Assembly: GCA_910584735.1 (NCBI GenBank)
Contig: CAJUBM010000109.1
Coordinates: forward strand, 1 to 9,900
Length of the DNA: 9,900 bases
Direction: 5' to 3'
From: an uncultured Muribaculaceae bacterium
GTDB lineage: Bacteria; Bacteroidota; Bacteroidia; Bacteroidales; Muribaculaceae
This document shows positions 6,873-9,900 of this stretch, piece after piece (the first letter of the stretch is position 1; each line of letters starts with the position of its first letter). The translations under genes and the position numbers were made by a program. The notes under the pieces are model-generated. The model had not been told where the DNA came from, made no database searches, and was given only the letters and a program-made list of their open reading frames with translations.

Positions 6873-8117
6873 GTAAATTAGATCGGTTGCCCCTAAGTTT
6901 CGGCGGATATATTCTCCGGCTGCCGTCCCGGAGCGGCGCAGAATTTCCGGGTCGGCGAGGAGTTTGTCGGCAGTGGCATTGAAGGCAGAGGGGGATGATA
7001 CTTCGAATCCTCCTCCACAGTCTATGAGGTCGGATGCTTCTTTGAACTTGGAGTGGTTCGGACCGAAGATTACAGGCATGCCGTAGACCGCTGCCTCGTT
7101 CAGATTGTGGATTCCCGCTCCGAACCCGCCACCGATATAGGCTATGTCGGCATAGCGGTAGAGGCTGGAGAGTTTACCGAATGAGTCTATGATCAGTCCG
7201 CGTGTATCTGCCAGATACGGGGGGATGACTCCGTTGTTGGCTTTTATCTCGCGAATCCATTCCGACAGTAGGAGTACCAGGCCGCCGGTGAATCTGTTAC
7301 GCAGGGCCTCAAGGCGCGTCTCGTTGAATTCGTGGGGGGCGATTATGAAGGCTATGTCGGGGTGGTTGTTTATCCACGGCACGTAGATGTCTTCATCGGC
7401 TTCCCAGGAACTGCCGGCTATCAGTATGTTGCGGAATCCCCGGCCGAACCCGGGGAACCCCGGGATTTCTACGCGTGACTTCATTACGTCCGTAACGCGG
7501 TCAAAGCGGGTGTCGCCGGCCACTGTCACGTTGTCTATGCCGATTTTGCCAAGAAGTAAGCGTGATCGCTCGTCCTGGACGTACATATGGTTGAAACAGC
7601 GCAGCGTGTCGCGGAACAAGCCTCCTCCCGGTCGGAAAAAGCGCTGTCCCGGTCGGAAGATAGCTGATATGATGTAGGTGGGAATCCGGCGGCGGCGTAG
7701 CTCGAAGAGATAGTTGCTCCAGAACTCATATTTTATGAATATGGCCATGGATGGTCGCGCCAGGTCAAGGAAACGGCGCACCTCGCCGGGACGGTCGAAA
7801 GGGAGGTACACCACGGCATCGACCAACGGGAAGTTTTTACGCACCTCGAATCCTGACGGGGAGAAGAACGACACGAGTATTGGGCGCTCGGGATGTTCGC
7901 GGCGCAGGCGTTCTATCATGGGGCGTCCCTGTTCGAATTCCCCTAACGAGGAGGCGTGGAACCATATGCAGCCCGGGCGTGTGCCAAGACGGCGGCGCAG
8001 CACCACGGGGGTGTGGTGCTGCCCGCGTATCATTTTCTTTATCTTGGCACTGCGCAAAGAGGCGCATCGCGCAGCCAGCGAGTAGAGGGCTATGGCCGTA
8101 TCGTAGATGATATTCAC
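6852..8117 (-). CDS. waaA: 3-deoxy-D-manno-octulosonic acid (Kdo) transferase
   Basis: WaaA (KdtA) transfers Kdo from CMP-Kdo to the lipid A precursor at the inner face of the cytoplasmic membrane, the first step of LPS core assembly. The 421-aa product has the normal family length and two-domain GT-B layout (glycosyltransferase family 30). A hydrophobic N-terminal stretch (about 2-21) fits the membrane anchor. WFHASSLGEFEQGRP at 52-66 holds the catalytic Glu60. IKYEFWSNYL (128-137), the hinge-region GDTRFDRV (201-208) and the sugar-nucleotide-binding GGGFGAGIHNLNEAAVYG (329-346) are also typical. The start is GTG, and its GTGA overlaps the gltX stop, so the genes are probably translationally coupled. 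One or two Kdo additions cannot be told apart from sequence. The stop is embedded in a hairpin (6841-6872). Confidence 0.96.
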   Translation of the reverse strand: MNIIYDTAIALYSLAARCASLRSAKIKKMIRGQHHTPVVLRRRLGTRPGCIWFHASSLGEFEQGRPMIERLRREHPERPILVSFFSPSGFEVRKNFPLVDAVVYLPFDRPGEVRRFLDLARPSMAIFIKYEFWSNYLFELRRRRIPTYIISAIFRPGQRFFRPGGGLFRDTLRCFNHMYVQDERSRLLLGKIGIDNVTVAGDTRFDRVTDVMKSRVEIPGFPGFGRGFRNILIAGSSWEADEDIYVPWINNHPDIAFIIAPHEFNETRLEALRNRFTGGLVLLLSEWIREIKANNGVIPPYLADTRGLIIDSFGKLSSLYRYADIAYIGGGFGAGIHNLNEAAVYGMPVIFGPNHSKFKEASDLIDCGGGFEVSSPSAFNATADKLLADPEILRRSGTAAGEYIRRNLGATDLIYADLFSK

Positions 8118-9655
8118 CCCTGTGCGTTGTCTGGTGTGATCCGTTCTATGGAGCGGCGTATGCGGCGCGTGGTCTCCTCCTTGCCCATGAGGGCCGATAT
8201 GTCGAACATGTGCGGGCCCTTACATTCTCCGACAACGGCAAGACGGAAGGCGTTCATCACGTTGCCAAGGTGGTAGCCTTTGTCGGCAATCCATGCCAGG
8301 ACTACCGGCTCTGCGGCGGCTGAGGAGAAGTCGGGCAGGCTTTCGAGTACGGAGATGAGTTCCTCCATCTGTGCCGGAGTCTCGGGCTTCCAGCGTTTAC
8401 GGATGTCTTTCTCGGCGTATGTCTCGGGGGCGGTGAAGAAGAAACGTACCTGTTCCCAGAGGTCGCTGAGAAGGTTTGCACGGCTTTTAACCAGGTCGAT
8501 GGCGGCAGCGGTGTACTCTTCGCTGAAATCATCGGGGTTTACCCCATGGCGCTCCATCTCGGGACGCAGAAGTGCGGCAAGTTCCTTGCCGGATGTCTGC
8601 ATCAGGTATTCGTGGTTGAACCATTTCCCTTTTTCGAAGGCGAAGCGGGCTCCCGACTTGGAGCAATGGCTGAACGAGAATTTGCGTATCAGTTCGTCCA
8701 TGTCCATAAGTTCGGTGTCATCGCCGGGGTTCCATCCTAACAGGGCAAGGAAGTTCACCACGGCCTGCGGCAGGTAGCCTTGTTCGCGGTAACCGGCGGA
8801 AACGGCGCCGGAAGCCGGGTCGTGCCATTCCAGGGGAAATACGGGGAAGCCCAGGCGGTCGCCGTCGCGCTTCGACAGTTTACCTTTGCCATCGGGTTTT
8901 AGCAGCAGGGGGAGGTGTACGAACCGGGGCATGGTGTCCTGCCAGCCGAACGCTTCGTAGAGCAGCACGTGCAGCGGGGCGGACGGGAGCCATTCTTCGC
9001 CGCGTATCACGTGCGACACCTCCATGAGGTGGTCGTCGACGATGTTGGCAAGGTGGTAGGTGGGCAGGTCATCGGCGCTTTTGTAGAGCACCTTGTCATC
9101 GAGTATGGATGAGTTTATTGTCACTTCGCCGCGTATCAGGTCGTCTACCTTTACGTCACGTCCCGGCTCTATAAGGAAGCGGACCACGTAAGGATGTCCT
9201 TCGGCGATGAGGCGGTCTACCTCCTCGCGGGGCATCGTGAGGGAGTTGCGCATCTGCAGGCGTGTCGATGCGTCATACTGGAAGTTTTTGTGTTCGGCGC
9301 GGGCGCGTTCAAGTTCGTCCGGGGTGTCGAAGGCTATGTATGCGCGGTTGTTGTCGAGCAGTTGTTTTACGTGGGTGCGGTATATGTCGCGGCGTTCGCT
9401 TTGTTTGTAGGGGCCGTAGGCGCCTCCCTGGCGTACGCCTTCGTCTATTCCGATGCCGAGCCATTCCAATGCCTCGTTGATGTATTCTTCCGCTCCGGGT
9501 ACGAATCGGTTTGAATCGGTGTCCTCTATTCGGAGTATCATGTCTCCGCCTGACTGGCGGGCAAAAAGGTAGTTGTACAGAGCCGTACGCACACCTCCGA
9601 TATGCAGCGGGCCGGTGGGTGACGGTGCGAAGCGGACTCTTACTTTTCTTTCCAT
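8114..9655 (-). CDS. gltX: Glutamyl-tRNA synthetase
   Basis: GluRS, a class Ic synthetase, charges tRNA(Glu) with glutamate. The 513-aa product begins VRVRFAPSPTGPLHIGGVRT, carrying the HIGH-equivalent HIGG at 18-21. LRIEDTDSNR (41-50) and GPYKQSERRDIY (81-92) complete the active-site region. The KMSKS loop reads KLSKR at 259-263 and is followed by GDRLGFPVFPLEW and a short extra loop before the helical anticodon-binding part. This insertion is typical of Bacteroidetes GluRS. No zinc-binding Cys cluster is visible in the acceptor-binding region. The anticodon-binding domain covers about 330-510. The ATG follows CACGTAAAG with no Shine-Dalgarno, and a consensus promoter lies about 60 bp upstream. 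The stop overlaps the waaA start by two bases. Whether the enzyme discriminates tRNA(Glu) from tRNA(Gln) cannot be read here. Confidence 0.97.
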   Translation of the reverse strand: MERKVRVRFAPSPTGPLHIGGVRTALYNYLFARQSGGDMILRIEDTDSNRFVPGAEEYINEALEWLGIGIDEGVRQGGAYGPYKQSERRDIYRTHVKQLLDNNRAYIAFDTPDELERARAEHKNFQYDASTRLQMRNSLTMPREEVDRLIAEGHPYVVRFLIEPGRDVKVDDLIRGEVTINSSILDDKVLYKSADDLPTYHLANIVDDHLMEVSHVIRGEEWLPSAPLHVLLYEAFGWQDTMPRFVHLPLLLKPDGKGKLSKRDGDRLGFPVFPLEWHDPASGAVSAGYREQGYLPQAVVNFLALLGWNPGDDTELMDMDELIRKFSFSHCSKSGARFAFEKGKWFNHEYLMQTSGKELAALLRPEMERHGVNPDDFSEEYTAAAIDLVKSRANLLSDLWEQVRFFFTAPETYAEKDIRKRWKPETPAQMEELISVLESLPDFSSAAAEPVVLAWIADKGYHLGNVMNAFRLAVVGECKGPHMFDISALMGKEETTRRIRRSIERITPDNAQG

Positions 9656-9714
9656 CTTTACGTGTTGTTGCTCCCGGCGTCCTTCCGGGCGGGGGAGGGG
9701 TTATAATTTTGTCG

Positions 9715-9745
9715 CAAAATTACGAAAAAATAACGCCCTCTCAAA
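9715..9745 (-). promoter_or_regulatory. Bacteroidetes-type promoter for gltX-waaA
   Basis: On the minus strand TTTG (9745-9742) is followed after 19 bp by TAATTTTG (9722-9715), matching TTTG / TAnnTTTG at every fixed position. Transcription should start near 9708, giving a leader of about 50 nt. That leader contains a small stem, CCCGG (9689-9685) with CCGGG (9677-9673), in a C-rich stretch. It probably drives both gltX and waaA. Confidence 0.8.
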
Positions 9746-9851
9746 ATCAAGGCGCCGATTCTATTCGGCAGTATGAGTTTCCGGACCCTTTCAAGCTCAG
9801 TCTCGAAATTAGTTTGACATGTTACGCTAACAGACACACCGCTTTTGTTGG

Positions 9852-9900
9852 CAATGGTAACTTTTTTTGTAGCCGGATGGTAGTGGCGCCGGACCTCCGG
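9852..9900 (+). repeat. Right copy of the GC-rich inverted repeat at the window end
   Basis: Positions 9869-9900 are the exact reverse complement of 23-54, and the flank CAATGGTAACTT (9852-9863) matches its counterpart at 59-70 with one difference. The two copies diverge from each other, each with the GC-rich side facing outwards. The repeat reaches the last base of the window, so its outer end cannot be placed. Between the gltX promoter and this repeat (9746-9851) I see no gene, only a 5-bp hairpin, GCCGA/TCGGC (9754-9769). TAACTT sits at the same place in both copies and resembles half of a Bacteroidetes -7 element, but no TTTG occurs at the correct distance. Confidence 0.75.

Noticed and set aside
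23..9900. The whole window as an invertible or composite mobile element bounded by inverted repeats
   Set aside because: No recombinase, integrase or transposase is present, the interior holds only essential core genes, and no target-site duplication can be seen.

Overview
The window looks like a chromosomal segment of a member of the Bacteroidota, most likely order Bacteroidales. The evidence is the protein sequences, the absence of Shine-Dalgarno sequences before the starts, and two near-perfect matches to the Bacteroidetes housekeeping promoter (TTTG, 19-20 bp, TAnnTTTG). The GyrB C-terminus and the insertion-bearing GluRS have the Bacteroidetes form. Muribaculaceae or a related gut family is a guess. 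All six genes lie on the minus strand and code for core functions. I see no phage, transposase, integrase, CRISPR, toxin or defence gene.

Layout in the direction of transcription (right to left): gltX (glutamyl-tRNA synthetase) has its own promoter, and its stop overlaps the GTG start of waaA (Kdo transferase of lipid A synthesis). A 376-bp non-coding gap follows. It holds a cluster of TATGCA half-sites, including an ARG-box-like palindrome, then an AT-rich tract and a long leader with a clear stem-loop. It precedes argR, an ArgR-family regulator with an altered arginine-binding motif. Next come gyrB (DNA gyrase subunit B) behind a consensus promoter, rnr (RNase R) and ychF (YchF/OLA1 ATPase). 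I see no promoter in the gaps before rnr and ychF, so gyrB-rnr-ychF may be one transcription unit. It ends at a strong hairpin (79-116).

The genes act in translation and RNA turnover (GluRS, RNase R, YchF), DNA topology (GyrB), envelope synthesis (WaaA) and arginine-responsive transcription (ArgR). They do not form one pathway.

The two most unusual points are these. First, the outermost bases at both ends are the same GC-rich sequence in inverted orientation: 32 bp perfect, with about 12 further similar bases on the gene side. This suggests a dispersed repeat, possibly a structured RNA or a MITE-like element, at which an assembly may have broken. Second, there is a putative ArgR operator upstream of argR, while ArgR itself has GAD where E. 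coli and B. subtilis ArgR have GDD. I found no convincing new multi-gene system.
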